Below are positions 34,263 through 42,025 of a DNA stretch of 64,000 nt, one piece after another (positions within the stretch are counted from its first letter, which is position 1; each line of letters starts with the position of its first letter). The translations under genes and the position numbers were made by a program. Below the pieces are notes generated by a model. It searched no databases and was not told the origin of the DNA. It saw only the letters and a list, made by a program, of their open reading frames with translations. The DNA is from CAZMIL01 sp964566425 (GTDB lineage: Bacteria > Patescibacteriota > Microgenomatia > UBA1406 > GWC2-37-13): NCBI GenBank assembly GCA_964566425.1, contig CAZMIL010000001.1, forward strand, positions 1-64,000. Reading direction: 5' to 3'.

Positions 34263-35042
34263 TTATTTTCCTTTACGTGGTTTAATGATTAATTTATCAC
34301 TCCACTTGTTTCTTTTTCTCCGGCGGCCGCCCTTGGCCGGTTTACCCCAAGGAGTTTTCGGATGCATCCCTTCCCCAACTTTACCTTCGCCCCCACCATG
34401 AGGGTGACTGCGCGGATTTTGGGCTGTTCCTCTGACTGTCGGTCTGATGCCCATTAAAATTTTTCTCCCGGCTTTGCCGATAATCTCCTCTTTATGTTCG
34501 ACATTGCCAACCAAGCCAACAGTGGCATAACAACTCTGCAAAAATTTTCGTACCTCCCCCGAGGGCAATTTCAAATGTACATATTTCTCGTCTTTGGCTA
34601 AAATCGTTGCTGCAGTGCCAGCCCCGCGAATCATTTTCCCCCCTTGTCCCGGGTAGAGTTCAATATTGTGGACTTGAATTCCGATAGGAATATTTTTCAA
34701 GGGTAGAGAGTTTCCAATCTTAATCTCTGCATTTTCGGCGGCAACAATTTGATCACCAATTTTTAAATCTTTGGGATGCAGAATGTAACGCTTCTCGCCA
34801 TCGGTATATTTGACTAAAGAGATGTAGGCGTTTCTGTTCGGATCATATTCGACGGTCATTACTTCGCCTTTAACCCCTAATTTGTTGCGTTTGAAGTCAA
34901 CAAAACGATAATATCTTTTTTGCCTGCCTCCTTGATGACGAACCGAAATTTTACCACTAATATCTCTGCCCGAATGTTTTTTCAGGATTTCAGTCAGACT
35001 TTTTTCCGGATCGCTAGTTGTGGTATAAACTTTTTTTCTCAT
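34263..35042 (-). CDS. rplB: 50S ribosomal protein L2
   Basis: L2 is needed for peptidyl-transferase assembly. It has [20 protein letters not shown], the conserved [12 protein letters not shown] (with the key His in [11 protein letters not shown]) and the C-terminal [18 protein letters not shown]. It has 259 residues, slightly short at the N-terminus compared with 273 in E. coli. It is 1 base from rplW. Confidence 0.97.
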   Translation of the reverse strand: MRKKVYTTTSDPEKSLTEILKKHSGRDISGKISVRHQGGRQKRYYRFVDFKRNKLGVKGEVMTVEYDPNRNAYISLVKYTDGEKRYILHPKDLKIGDQIVAAENAEIKIGNSLPLKNIPIGIQVHNIELYPGQGGKMIRGAGTAATILAKDEKYVHLKLPSGEVRKFLQSCYATVGLVGNVEHKEEIIGKAGRKILMGIRPTVRGTAQNPRSHPHGGGEGKVGEGMHPKTPWGKPAKGGRRRKRNKWSDKLIIKPRKGK

Positions 35043-35043
35043 T

Positions 35044-35331
35044 TTAGGCTTGCGGGAAAATATCCAATTTGCCCTCTTTCAAAGTGATATAGGCGATTTT
35101 TTTATCCGGCAATTTTTTGCTTTGTAAACGTCTGCCGATTCTTCTGATCTTGCCCTTTCGGGTCGAAACGGCAACGTCTTTGACTCTGACCGGATAAAGT
35201 TTTTCCAACGCTTGTTTAATCTGATGTTTGTTAGCCAGCGTCTGGACTTGAAACATATAGATCTGGCGCTGGGCAAGCCTGGTTGCTTTCTCGGTCAATA
35301 ATGGTTTAATTAACGTTTGATTAATTTTCAT
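35044..35331 (-). CDS. rplW: 50S ribosomal protein L23
   Basis: L23 forms the docking site for SRP and trigger factor at the exit tunnel. It has [40 protein letters not shown] and the basic [19 protein letters not shown] 35331 is chosen, which overlaps the rplD end by 11 bases. It has 95 residues. Confidence 0.94.
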   Translation of the reverse strand: MKINQTLIKPLLTEKATRLAQRQIYMFQVQTLANKHQIKQALEKLYPVRVKDVAVSTRKGKIRRIGRRLQSKKLPDKKIAYITLKEGKLDIFPQA

Positions 35332-36031
35332 ATTGTTTAAGAAAATGCTCACGTAGTACATCCAGTGCTTTGCTGACAAAAATAATCTTTTGGTTGCTCA
35401 AAACTTCATAAGTATTGATTGATTTGGCGTCGGTGAGCGTCAAACCGGGAATATTTTGAGAAGCCAAAATTAAATTGTTTTTGCTTAGCTGTGGTAAAAC
35501 TAGGAGAATTTTTTTGTCGGTGAGTTGGGCATTTTTAAGTAAGGAAGAAAAATTCTTAGTCTTGGGCTCGATCTCTAGGCTTTTATCGACTAAACCCAGA
35601 ACATTGCCGTCTTTGTATTGATGGGTTAAGGCAGAAAAGAAAGCTCTACGGCGTTGTTTTTTGTTGAGTTTTAAAGAAAAGTTTTTGGGCTGTGGCCCAA
35701 AAGCTACCCCGCCGCCGACAAAAATTGGTGCCGATTTTGCCCCGTGTCTGGCCCGTCCTGTCCCTTTCTGACGATAAATTTTGCGAGTGGAACCTTTTAC
35801 TTCTGATCTCGTCTTGGAAGCGGCGTTTCCTTGACGTTGATTGGTCAGATAAACACGAACATATTGGGCTAGAAGTTTATCGCTAGCCTGGCTGGAAAAA
35901 ATTTCCTTGGGCAAACTGACCGTCGATGCTTCTTTGCCCTCAAGATTCAAAACAGGCACAGTTAAGCCTGCCGGTTTTTTAACCGGGGTTACCTTTTTTG
36001 TGATTGTCTTTTTAGTTTTGGTTTCTGCCAT
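35321..36031 (-). CDS. rplD: 50S ribosomal protein L4
   Basis: L4 reaches into the exit tunnel and, in E. coli, is also the autogenous repressor of the S10 operon. It has LLAQYVRVYLTNQRQGNAAS, STRKIYRQKGTGRARHGAKS and APIFVGGGVAFGPQPK. A Lys/Thr-rich N-terminus of about 20 residues precedes the core. ATG 36031 lies directly after the rplC stop. The presence of an attenuator-like leader before rplC makes L4 or L3 candidate effectors (inference). Confidence 0.96.
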   Translation of the reverse strand: MAETKTKKTITKKVTPVKKPAGLTVPVLNLEGKEASTVSLPKEIFSSQASDKLLAQYVRVYLTNQRQGNAASKTRSEVKGSTRKIYRQKGTGRARHGAKSAPIFVGGGVAFGPQPKNFSLKLNKKQRRRAFFSALTHQYKDGNVLGLVDKSLEIEPKTKNFSSLLKNAQLTDKKILLVLPQLSKNNLILASQNIPGLTLTDAKSINTYEVLSNQKIIFVSKALDVLREHFLKQYEN

Positions 36032-36032
36032 T

Positions 36033-36707
36033 TTAGTTTTCGGCTGCAATTTCTACCAAGCTGCCTTTTGCCCCAGGAATTACGCCCTTCAATAACAATC
36101 CGTCATCGCGTATTTCCATTATTTTCAAACCTTTCATAGTAATACGATCTCCTCCCATCCTACCGGCCATTCTTTTACCTTTATAGACACGGCCGGGCGT
36201 AGTTGATTGCCCGATTGATCCCGGAGCTCGCTCACGATCGGATTGTCCATGAGTTTTCGGCCCCCCGGCAAAACCGTGACGCTTGACCACGCCTTGGAAA
36301 CCTTTTCCTTTAGATACGCCGGAAACAGTGATTTTCTCTCCTTTTTTAAAAATAGAGTTGGGTTTGATTTCCTCCCCCATCATCACTTTTACTTCACCAA
36401 AGGAAACTCCGCGCTTACCTTTTTCACCAACTGACTGAACCCCTGAATATTTTTCCAGCCTAAACTCACGTAAAAAACGAAGCGGGGTTTTTATCCCCGC
36501 CGTGTTAAGTTTTCCTTGGACTGGCTTGGCAATGTTTTTAGTTTGCTTAAAGCCTAGTTGAATGGCAAAATAGCCGTTTCTTTCAGGTGTGTGGATATCA
36601 ACCAAGAAGCAAGAGTTTGTCTTCACAAAAGTCACTGGAACACGACTACCGTCTTCGTCAAAAATCTGCGACTGTTCTGCTTTTTCCCCGAGGATAAATC
36701 CTGTCAT
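36033..36707 (-). CDS. rplC: 50S ribosomal protein L3
   Basis: L3 is an early-assembly protein near the peptidyl-transferase centre. It has GFILGEKAEQSQIFDEDGSR, KITVSGVSKGKGFQGVVKRH, GFAGGPKTHGQSDRERAPGS and GKRMAGRMGGDRITMKG. ATG 36707 is chosen because it matches the family N-terminus; the frame open to 36830 runs through the leader hairpins. It has about 224 residues. It is the first gene of the superoperon here, because rpsJ is encoded about 2.8 kb upstream behind tuf. Confidence 0.96.
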   Translation of the reverse strand: MTGFILGEKAEQSQIFDEDGSRVPVTFVKTNSCFLVDIHTPERNGYFAIQLGFKQTKNIAKPVQGKLNTAGIKTPLRFLREFRLEKYSGVQSVGEKGKRGVSFGEVKVMMGEEIKPNSIFKKGEKITVSGVSKGKGFQGVVKRHGFAGGPKTHGQSDRERAPGSIGQSTTPGRVYKGKRMAGRMGGDRITMKGLKIMEIRDDGLLLKGVIPGAKGSLVEIAAEN

Positions 36708-36717
36708 ATTGTTCAAC

Positions 36718-36743
36718 AAAAAAATAGCCCCAGATTGGGGGCT
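36718..36743 (-). terminator. Terminator-like hairpin in the rplC leader
   Basis: On the minus strand AGCCCC (36743-36738) pairs with GGGGCT (36731-36726) over a 6-base loop, followed by A and seven T residues (36724-36718). The rplC ATG is 10 bases further. There is no gene before it on this strand to terminate. Confidence 0.7.
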
Positions 36744-36762
36744 GTTGCAACAAGCCAATCTG
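36731..36762 (-). promoter_or_regulatory. Alternative (antiterminator-like) pairing in the rplC leader
   Basis: CAGATTGG (minus, 36762-36755) is complementary to CCAATCTG (36738-36731), which contains the loop and parts of both arms of the terminator hairpin. An inner GGCT/AGCC and GTT/AAC helix extends it. The two folds exclude each other, the arrangement expected of an attenuator. Confidence 0.55.
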
Positions 36763-36816
36763 TGCTTTTTACCCGAACAACTTTTTCCAGTTACGGAAAA
36801 ATTCCATGTAGCTGAT

Positions 36817-36845
36817 ATTATATAGAACACTTACGATCAAATCAA
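36817..36845 (-). promoter_or_regulatory. Consensus promoter of the S10-spc-alpha superoperon
   Basis: On the minus strand TTGATT (36845-36840), a 17-base spacer and TATAAT (36822-36817). Predicted start near 36810 gives a leader of about 103 nucleotides before rplC, one of the longest in the window. Confidence 0.75.
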
Positions 36846-36893
36846 GGCCAAATAGAACAGATTTAATAATGATTGCATTTTCCGCCTACATTT

Positions 36894-36902
36894 TGTTAGA
36901 AT
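36894..36902 (+). promoter_or_regulatory. Extended -10 promoter of the island genes at 36911-37717
   Basis: TGTTAGAAT ends 8 bases before the ATG at 36911 and points away from the rplC promoter. Confidence 0.5.
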
Positions 36903-36910
36903 AACTCTCC

Positions 36911-37093
36911 ATGAGAGCAGAAGCCCATAATATGGAAAGATCGGCTATCATAGAGAGTGAACTTCAAGACTGTGACTACCCTCATAATCCTCATTCGATG
37001 AGCTTTAAAAAACGCATTCCTAATACCTTTGAAAGCCATTATGGAATGGGCAACGAAGAAGATTGGCACAATCGTCATTTATTGATTTTCTGA
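36911..37093 (+). CDS. Unrecognised 60-residue protein in the island
   Basis: I do not recognise it. The protein is acidic and His-rich (MRAEAHNMERSAIIESELQD, then DCDYPHNPHSMSF and EEDWHNRHLLIF). Support for a real gene comes from the TGTTAGAAT box 8 bases upstream and from the next gene, which starts 18 bases after it on the same strand. It has no membrane segment. Confidence 0.45.
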   Translation: MRAEAHNMERSAIIESELQDCDYPHNPHSMSFKKRIPNTFESHYGMGNEEDWHNRHLLIF

Positions 37094-37111
37094 AGGAAAA
37101 TAAATAATCTC

Positions 37112-37717
37112 ATGGCTGTTTCTATCGAACGCGAAAGGAGACAGACTTATGACCCTCTCTTTTTTGGTAAAGTTGCAACTGATCAAGATCTTTTTCGCCA
37201 ATTGTTACCTTACGAAGTTGAAGAATTTATAAATAATCCCCCGGAACCTCTCTCTTTGCTCGATGAATTGATCGGTGAAGAAGATAGTTGGGAAAAGGAA
37301 AAATTTTATCAAGATACCTTTCATTTATGGAAATATGGCATCTTGCGGTTACAAGATTTTATCTATAGAAAATATGCCGCAAAGGCGGGCTTGTTTACTG
37401 TACAGGGTGAACCATCAAAATCTCTACATATGCTTAGTGATATTGAATGGAGGTATTGGAATAATTGGCTGCAAAAAACAGAGTTCGGGCGCGAGGATGT
37501 GATTACTAGTTTAAAACGTTTAGGCGTTTCCAATTCGTTTTTAAAAATCCCAAGATTGGTCAGGAAAGACAATGATGAAAGGTATCCGCTCTACGAAACA
37601 ATTTCTAAAACACCGTATAAATTAACTGCTTCTTTTCTGCCTGATCTCACCGATAAGGAGGCGTTGATTTTATTTAATATCTTTGATGCTGAGAACATCC
37701 TTCGCCTTGCGTTTTAA
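37112..37717 (+). CDS. Unrecognised 201-residue protein in the island
   Basis: I do not recognise it. The protein is soluble and mainly helical, with many aromatic residues (YEVEEFINNPPEPLSLLDEL; IEWRYWNNWLQKTEFGREDV). The C-terminal region (YKLTASFLPDLTDKEALILF) may be a separate helical domain. It has no signal peptide. It probably shares an mRNA with the 60-residue gene before it. Its last 48 bases overlap the convergent 85-residue gene. It lies in the accessory island next to a restriction-modification pair, which hints at, but does not prove, a defence-related role. Confidence 0.6.
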   Translation: MAVSIERERRQTYDPLFFGKVATDQDLFRQLLPYEVEEFINNPPEPLSLLDELIGEEDSWEKEKFYQDTFHLWKYGILRLQDFIYRKYAAKAGLFTVQGEPSKSLHMLSDIEWRYWNNWLQKTEFGREDVITSLKRLGVSNSFLKIPRLVRKDNDERYPLYETISKTPYKLTASFLPDLTDKEALILFNIFDAENILRLAF

Positions 37718-37927
37718 ATCTTTAACTTGTTTAAGATCGTCGATCAAGCTCGGATTAGTCCAGTTTTCCATACCACCTTTTATTTCAAACTCCCCTTCTT
37801 CATATGACTCATCTTTATCAAAACACATATAATGACTATCTTCATAGCTGAAAGTGTCCTCTTGACCCTTTTCAAGAAGCTCAACCCCATTAAAATCCGC
37901 CGAAAGCCTCTCCCTCTCACTTTTCAT
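37670..37927 (-). CDS. Unrecognised acidic 85-residue protein
   Basis: I do not recognise it. It starts MKSERERLSADFNGVELLEK and is strongly acidic in the middle (SYEDSHYMCFDKDESYEEGE), with a basic helical end (LKQVKDLKRKAKDVLSIKD). TGGTAGAAT ends 7 bases before the ATG, the same promoter form as other genes here. It overlaps the convergent gene by 48 bases and lies downstream of the HNH gene. The RERLSAD start recurs in the protein starting at 58842. Confidence 0.5.
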   Translation of the reverse strand: MKSERERLSADFNGVELLEKGQEDTFSYEDSHYMCFDKDESYEEGEFEIKGGMENWTNPSLIDDLKQVKDLKRKAKDVLSIKDIK

Positions 37928-37934
37928 AAAGGAT

Positions 37935-37943
37935 ATTCTACCA
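37935..37943 (-). promoter_or_regulatory. Extended -10 promoter of the 85-residue gene
   Basis: On the minus strand TGGTAGAAT ends 7 bases before the ATG at 37927. Confidence 0.5.
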
Positions 37944-37988
37944 AACGCGCCATCTAAATAATTAAACGAAGTCTCAGAAGTATAAGCC

Positions 37989-38597
37989 TCACTCTTCCCA
38001 AACTATATGACCATTCATATTGTTTTCTTCATAGACCTCTAGAATTTGCTTACAAAAATTGAGTAGCTCTTTATTATTTTCTTTCTTTGCTAGTTCATAA
38101 AGTCGAATAAACATTTTTTTACCTGTTTCTGTTTGTTTAAATGTCTTTTTTAACATATTATGTTGCCCACAAAGAGTCTGCCCATTTTCTAAAGTAGCTT
38201 TCCCACCGAACTCTTTTGGTTTAATGTGATCAACATGAATATCGACACCCTCAGCTCGACCACGTCCACAAACAACACATCTATAATCATCTCTTTTAAA
38301 TATTTTTTCTCTTAAAGCTGGCGTAAAATCTTCTAGTTCTCTTTTTTTAATCGCTTTCGGATCATATCTATATACACCCTTTTTAATTTTTTGCAAAAAC
38401 CCCATTTGATGCAGTTTTCTGATTTGTCTATCTGGATCCCTGAAAATTTTTTCCGTTCTTTTTTTGTATTCTTCTACCGCCCAATCCACGATTTCAGGAT
38501 GATGAATATCTCTGTTTGGATTATTCTGAAAAAACTCCATGATAATAGAGTTTTGAGTTACTTCATTATTAGATTGTGGTTGCAACTGGTCTACCAT
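37989..38597 (-). CDS. HNH endonuclease, probable restriction enzyme
   Basis: Residues 15-75 look like a winged-helix domain (DWAVEEYKKRTEKIFRDPDR, QMGFLQKIKKGVYRYDP). The HNH nuclease follows: CVVCGRGR near 107, VDIHVDHIKPKEFGGKATL near 120 with the His-Asp-His core, and LCGQHNMLKK near 142, where a second cysteine pair (C and C) and the final H complete the metal site. It has 202 residues. Its start overlaps the methyltransferase end by 29 bases, so the two are translationally coupled. It is probably the nuclease of a type II system; the recognition site cannot be read from sequence. Confidence 0.8.
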   Translation of the reverse strand: MVDQLQPQSNNEVTQNSIIMEFFQNNPNRDIHHPEIVDWAVEEYKKRTEKIFRDPDRQIRKLHQMGFLQKIKKGVYRYDPKAIKKRELEDFTPALREKIFKRDDYRCVVCGRGRAEGVDIHVDHIKPKEFGGKATLENGQTLCGQHNMLKKTFKQTETGKKMFIRLYELAKKENNKELLNFCKQILEVYEENNMNGHIVWEE

Positions 38598-39390
38598 AAA
38601 CCTGTTCTTTACGGGTTCCCTCTATAGTTAATTGGTCTAATTTACACTCTTCTGTAATCCTTTTTATAGACAAATCATAATATTTTTTATCAATTTCAAA
38701 ACCTATTCCTTTTCTATTGTTTAGATAACTAGCTATCAGGCTTGTCCCACTTCCTAAAAAAGGATCAAGAACTGTATCCCCAACATACGAGAAAAGTTTT
38801 ATGCAACGTTTAGGTAACTCAACTGGAAAAGGTGCAGGATGACCAATCCTTTTCTTACTCTCGCCACTAAATGTCCAAACTCCATTAGTCCAATTCATAA
38901 AGTCTTGTTTAGAAATATCAGAAGGACCTCTCATATGTTTCCGCCATTCTTTTTTATATAAAACAACAACGAGTTCTACTGGAGCTATAACATACGGTGC
39001 TGATGCAGACATATATGATCCCCATGCAGTTCTTCTTGAAATATTTCCCTCATTCCAAATAATAGTAGAGTGGTACTTAAATCCTACTTTTTTCGCTAAG
39101 GTAGTTAAATCTGCGCCAACACTTTTTTGTCCTCCTTTATTTTTATCCAAGGGTATATTCAAACACATCCTGCCATCATCTTTAAGTACTTTGAGTGCTT
39201 GGGTAAACCATTCTTGCGAAAATTTTTTATATTCATCATACGCGATACCATCTTGATAATCTCCATAATGGATATCAACATTATAAGGAGGTGAAGTAAC
39301 AATCAAGTCAACGGAATTAGATTTGATTACGGTCCCTCTCAAAAAATCATCTAGATAAATCACCAAGTTTTCACGTTGCCATTGTTTCAT
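38569..39390 (-). CDS. DNA methyltransferase, beta class (N4-cytosine or N6-adenine)
   Basis: It is a SAM-dependent amino-methyltransferase. The catalytic motif IV TSPPYNVDIHYGDYQ is near residue 31 and comes before the SAM-binding motif I DPFLGSGTSLIASYL near 208, the order of the beta class. TSPPY is common in N4-cytosine enzymes but N6-adenine is possible. A C-terminal GIGFEIDKKYYDLSIKRI motif is typical. It has 273 residues. It is the first gene of the pair with the HNH nuclease and has its own promoter, so methylation would precede cutting. Confidence 0.9.
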   Translation of the reverse strand: MKQWQRENLVIYLDDFLRGTVIKSNSVDLIVTSPPYNVDIHYGDYQDGIAYDEYKKFSQEWFTQALKVLKDDGRMCLNIPLDKNKGGQKSVGADLTTLAKKVGFKYHSTIIWNEGNISRRTAWGSYMSASAPYVIAPVELVVVLYKKEWRKHMRGPSDISKQDFMNWTNGVWTFSGESKKRIGHPAPFPVELPKRCIKLFSYVGDTVLDPFLGSGTSLIASYLNNRKGIGFEIDKKYYDLSIKRITEECKLDQLTIEGTRKEQVYGRPVATTI

Positions 39391-39396
39391 AATCTT

Positions 39397-39405
39397 AGTC
39401 TAACA
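39397..39405 (-). promoter_or_regulatory. Extended -10 promoter of the restriction-modification pair
   Basis: On the minus strand TGTTAGACT ends 6 bases before the methyltransferase ATG at 39390. The 158-base gap to rpsJ holds nothing else I can name. Confidence 0.45.
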
Positions 39406-39548
39406 AATCCAGCAACTTATTAAAATAGCATATAATCAACATTCTCATGTAATTTAGCTCTTTGACAGTCTATTTTGAACTAATTACTTCTTTATGCTAG
39501 GTTTGAATACTGAGGTAATTAATCTATGTTTTTTAGATGCTCTTTATA

Positions 39549-39857
39549 CTACATCTTCACTTCTACCTCTACTCCGGCGGGGAGCTCGAGATGTTGCAGG
39601 GAGTCGATGGTCTGATTCGTGGGATTCACGATGTCGAGTATGCGTTTGTGGGTTAATAATCCGAAATGGTCGCGGGCGTCTTTGTCAGTGAAAGGAGAAG
39701 TATTGACAACGAAAGTTTCTTTTTTTGTGGGCAAAGGGACAGGGCCGATCACAGAAGCACCAGTTTTGATTGCCGTATCGACAATCTTCTGACAAGTGTC
39801 ATCGATGAGACGATGATCATACGATTTCAGCTTGAAGCGAATTCTCCCCTTTGGCAT
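39549..39857 (-). CDS. rpsJ: 30S ribosomal protein S10
   Basis: S10 is in the 30S head and, with NusB, in transcription antitermination. It has IRFKLKSYDHRLIDDTCQKI, GPVPLPTKKETFVVNTSPFT and the RILDIVNPTNQTIDSLQHLE end. It has 102 residues. It follows tuf by 16 bases. In other bacteria rplC comes next; here about 2.8 kb of unrelated genes intervene. Confidence 0.97.
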   Translation of the reverse strand: MPKGRIRFKLKSYDHRLIDDTCQKIVDTAIKTGASVIGPVPLPTKKETFVVNTSPFTDKDARDHFGLLTHKRILDIVNPTNQTIDSLQHLELPAGVEVEVKM

Positions 39858-39873
39858 TTAAAAGTGCTTTTAA

Positions 39874-41058
39874 TTATTTGATGACCTTGGTGACCACGCC
39901 GGCACCAACCGTGTGACCACCTTCTCTGATTGCAAATTTCAGACCGTCTTCTAAAGCAACCGGATAAATCAACTTGGCCGAGATTTTGACTGTATCACCA
40001 GGCATGACCATCTCGACACCCTCAGGCAAGTTTGCCTCGCCGGTAACGTCAGTAGTTCTGATGTAGAATTGCGGGCGGTAACCTTTGAAGAACGGCGTGT
40101 GACGACCACCCTCTTCTTTAGTCAAGACATAAATTTCCGCTTCAAATTCGGTGTGAGGAGTAACCGACCCCGGCTTGGCGATAACCTGACCCCTTTCAAC
40201 ATCACTTTTTTCAATTCCTCTTAACAGTAAACCAACATTATCACCAGCCCTAGCTTCATCCAGAGATTTTCTAAACATTTCAACTCCAGTAACTACAGTT
40301 TTAGTAGTGGGTTTCAAACCGACCAACTCAACCTCTTCATTGACTTTCAATACACCACGTTCGACTCTACCCGTAACCACAGTTCCCCGACCCTGAATGG
40401 TGAAGACGTCTTCAATCGGCATCAAGAACGGCTTGTCAACAATGCGCACAGGCTCAGGAACATATTCATCAACAGCCTTCATTAGTTCCAGAATTGATTT
40501 TTCAGCTTCAGAGTCTCCTTGAGTGGCTTTTAAAGCAGAACCTTTGATCACCGGAACTTTGTCCCCGGGATATTTATATTTTGTGAGCAAATCTCTGACC
40601 TCCATTTCCACCAAATTGAGAATTTCCGCGTCAGAAACCATATCGGTTTTGTTCAAGTAGACAACAATCGCCGGCACATTAACCTGTTGAGCCAAGAGAA
40701 TGTGTTCGCGGGTTTGCGGCATGGGCCCGTCTGGTGCGGACACGACTAAAATAGCTCCATCCATTTGAGCGGCGCCCGTAATCATATTTTTGATGTAGTC
40801 TGCATGTCCGGGAGCATCAATGTGTGCGTAATGGCGCTTTTCGGTTTCGTATTCAGAATGATGAATATTGATTGTCACCCCACGGGATCTTTCTTCGGGA
40901 GCCTTGTCGATTTCTTCATACTTCATGGGTTTGGCCAATCCTTTCTTAGCCAAAACCAAATGAATCGCTGAAGTCAATGTGGTTTTACCATGATCAACGT
41001 GACCGATAGTCCCGATATTTAAATGCGGTTTAGTTCGTTGAAATGTTCCTTCTGCCAT
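39874..41058 (-). CDS. tuf: Elongation factor Tu
   Basis: EF-Tu carries aminoacyl-tRNA to the ribosome. G1 GHVDHGKTT near residue 20, switch [23 protein letters not shown]4 NKTDMV and G5 GSALK are present, with domains 2 and 3 complete ([38 protein letters not shown]). It has 394 residues. The G4 box has Thr where many bacteria have Cys. It is upstream of rpsJ as in the str operon. Confidence 0.98.
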   Translation of the reverse strand: MAEGTFQRTKPHLNIGTIGHVDHGKTTLTSAIHLVLAKKGLAKPMKYEEIDKAPEERSRGVTINIHHSEYETEKRHYAHIDAPGHADYIKNMITGAAQMDGAILVVSAPDGPMPQTREHILLAQQVNVPAIVVYLNKTDMVSDAEILNLVEMEVRDLLTKYKYPGDKVPVIKGSALKATQGDSEAEKSILELMKAVDEYVPEPVRIVDKPFLMPIEDVFTIQGRGTVVTGRVERGVLKVNEEVELVGLKPTTKTVVTGVEMFRKSLDEARAGDNVGLLLRGIEKSDVERGQVIAKPGSVTPHTEFEAEIYVLTKEEGGRHTPFFKGYRPQFYIRTTDVTGEANLPEGVEMVMPGDTVKISAKLIYPVALEDGLKFAIREGGHTVGAGVVTKVIK

Positions 41059-41072
41059 GTAACAAACTTGTT

Positions 41073-41078
41073 ATTATA
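41073..41078 (-). promoter_or_regulatory. -10 box of tuf
   Basis: On the minus strand TATAAT (41078-41073) has TTGCGT 16 bases upstream and ends 14 bases before the tuf ATG at 41058, so the leader is about 7-8 nucleotides. Confidence 0.5.
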
Positions 41079-41162
41079 CCCAAATAATAAAAGAACGCAA
41101 GAGTTCCTGCGCTTAAATGCAGTTGATTTTTTCTCTTCGTTTAAGCTATGATAATTGTCAGA

Positions 41163-42002
41163 ATGAAAAAAGTCAAGGCCTTTTTTCATGTTTTCAGTAA
41201 AAGTGCGTTTCCTCAACCTGCTTATTATCATAAAATTCGCAAGGTTGATTTTTGGTTTTCACTTAAATATTTTGTGGTCCTTATTTTTGGACTGAACGTT
41301 CTTTTTTTCGCCATCTTCTTAACTACTCCTTCGCCGCGGCCTTTTGCTGACGTTTCCCTATCAGAAGTTTCCAATGCGCTGCAAAGCTTTCCTAAAGATC
41401 TGACAATTACGCTTAAAAACGGCTCGCTGTCAACTAATTACAGCCGTCCATATTTTCTTTGGGGGCAGCAAGGAGAAGAAAAAATTCTTTTGGCAGTAGT
41501 TAGCAAAACTGCTACTAGTCAAAATGTTCAAGATTTCCAAGACGCAAAGATAATCTTTACCAATCGCGAAGCAGTAATTTTTCGCAACAATCTAGATAAA
41601 AGTAACCCGATGATTTTACCTTATGGACAAATAAACCTAAACATCACCAAACAAACAGTCAACGATTGGTTGACAACTTATAATCGGCTCCTCCCCTGGC
41701 TGACTACTTTGTTTATCTTATTCATTTTCATCATCACCCCACTGTTTGCTACTCTCGGAGCTTTTATCCAATTAATCGTACTTGCGCTGTTTTGTTGGCT
41801 TATTTTTGCTCTCTACTCAAAAAAGCACAACTACTCTAAAACCTTGCAGATTTCTTTGCATGCTGCCACAGTGCCTTATCTAGTCAAATACGGTTTATTG
41901 GCGTTTGGCTATGACCTGGTGGGAGTGGCTTGGCCTATCTTTGCATTCTTGATGGTTATCTTCGTTCTCTCCGCGCTCTACGAGGCTTATTTTGATAAAT
42001 AA
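41163..42002 (+). CDS. DUF1189-like polytopic membrane protein
   Basis: The N-terminus KAFFHVFSKSAFPQPAYYHK and layout resemble DUF1189 membrane proteins: one transmembrane helix (residues 36-56), an outer domain of about 110 residues (DLTITLKNGSLSTNYSRPYF), then four helices between 180 and 275. The frame is open from ATG 41148, but ATG 41163 follows a TATGAT box at 41146-41151 and gives the typical start. Its molecular role is not known to me. It is separate from the helicase gene by 23 bases and a promoter. Confidence 0.65.
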   Translation: MKKVKAFFHVFSKSAFPQPAYYHKIRKVDFWFSLKYFVVLIFGLNVLFFAIFLTTPSPRPFADVSLSEVSNALQSFPKDLTITLKNGSLSTNYSRPYFLWGQQGEEKILLAVVSKTATSQNVQDFQDAKIIFTNREAVIFRNNLDKSNPMILPYGQINLNITKQTVNDWLTTYNRLLPWLTTLFILFIFIITPLFATLGAFIQLIVLALFCWLIFALYSKKHNYSKTLQISLHAATVPYLVKYGLLAFGYDLVGVAWPIFAFLMVIFVLSALYEAYFDK

Positions 42003-42007
42003 GATTG

Positions 42008-42016
42008 TGCTACAAT
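42008..42016 (+). promoter_or_regulatory. Extended -10 promoter of the helicase-nuclease gene
   Basis: TGCTACAAT ends 9 bases before ATG 42026. The longer frame from 42005 would begin inside this box and is rejected. Confidence 0.55.
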
Positions 42017-42025
42017 GGTGAGGCT

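Noticed and set aside
36708..36830. Upstream extension of rplC to 36830
   Set aside because: The extra 41 residues cover the leader hairpins, show no L3 similarity, and the family start fits ATG 36707.
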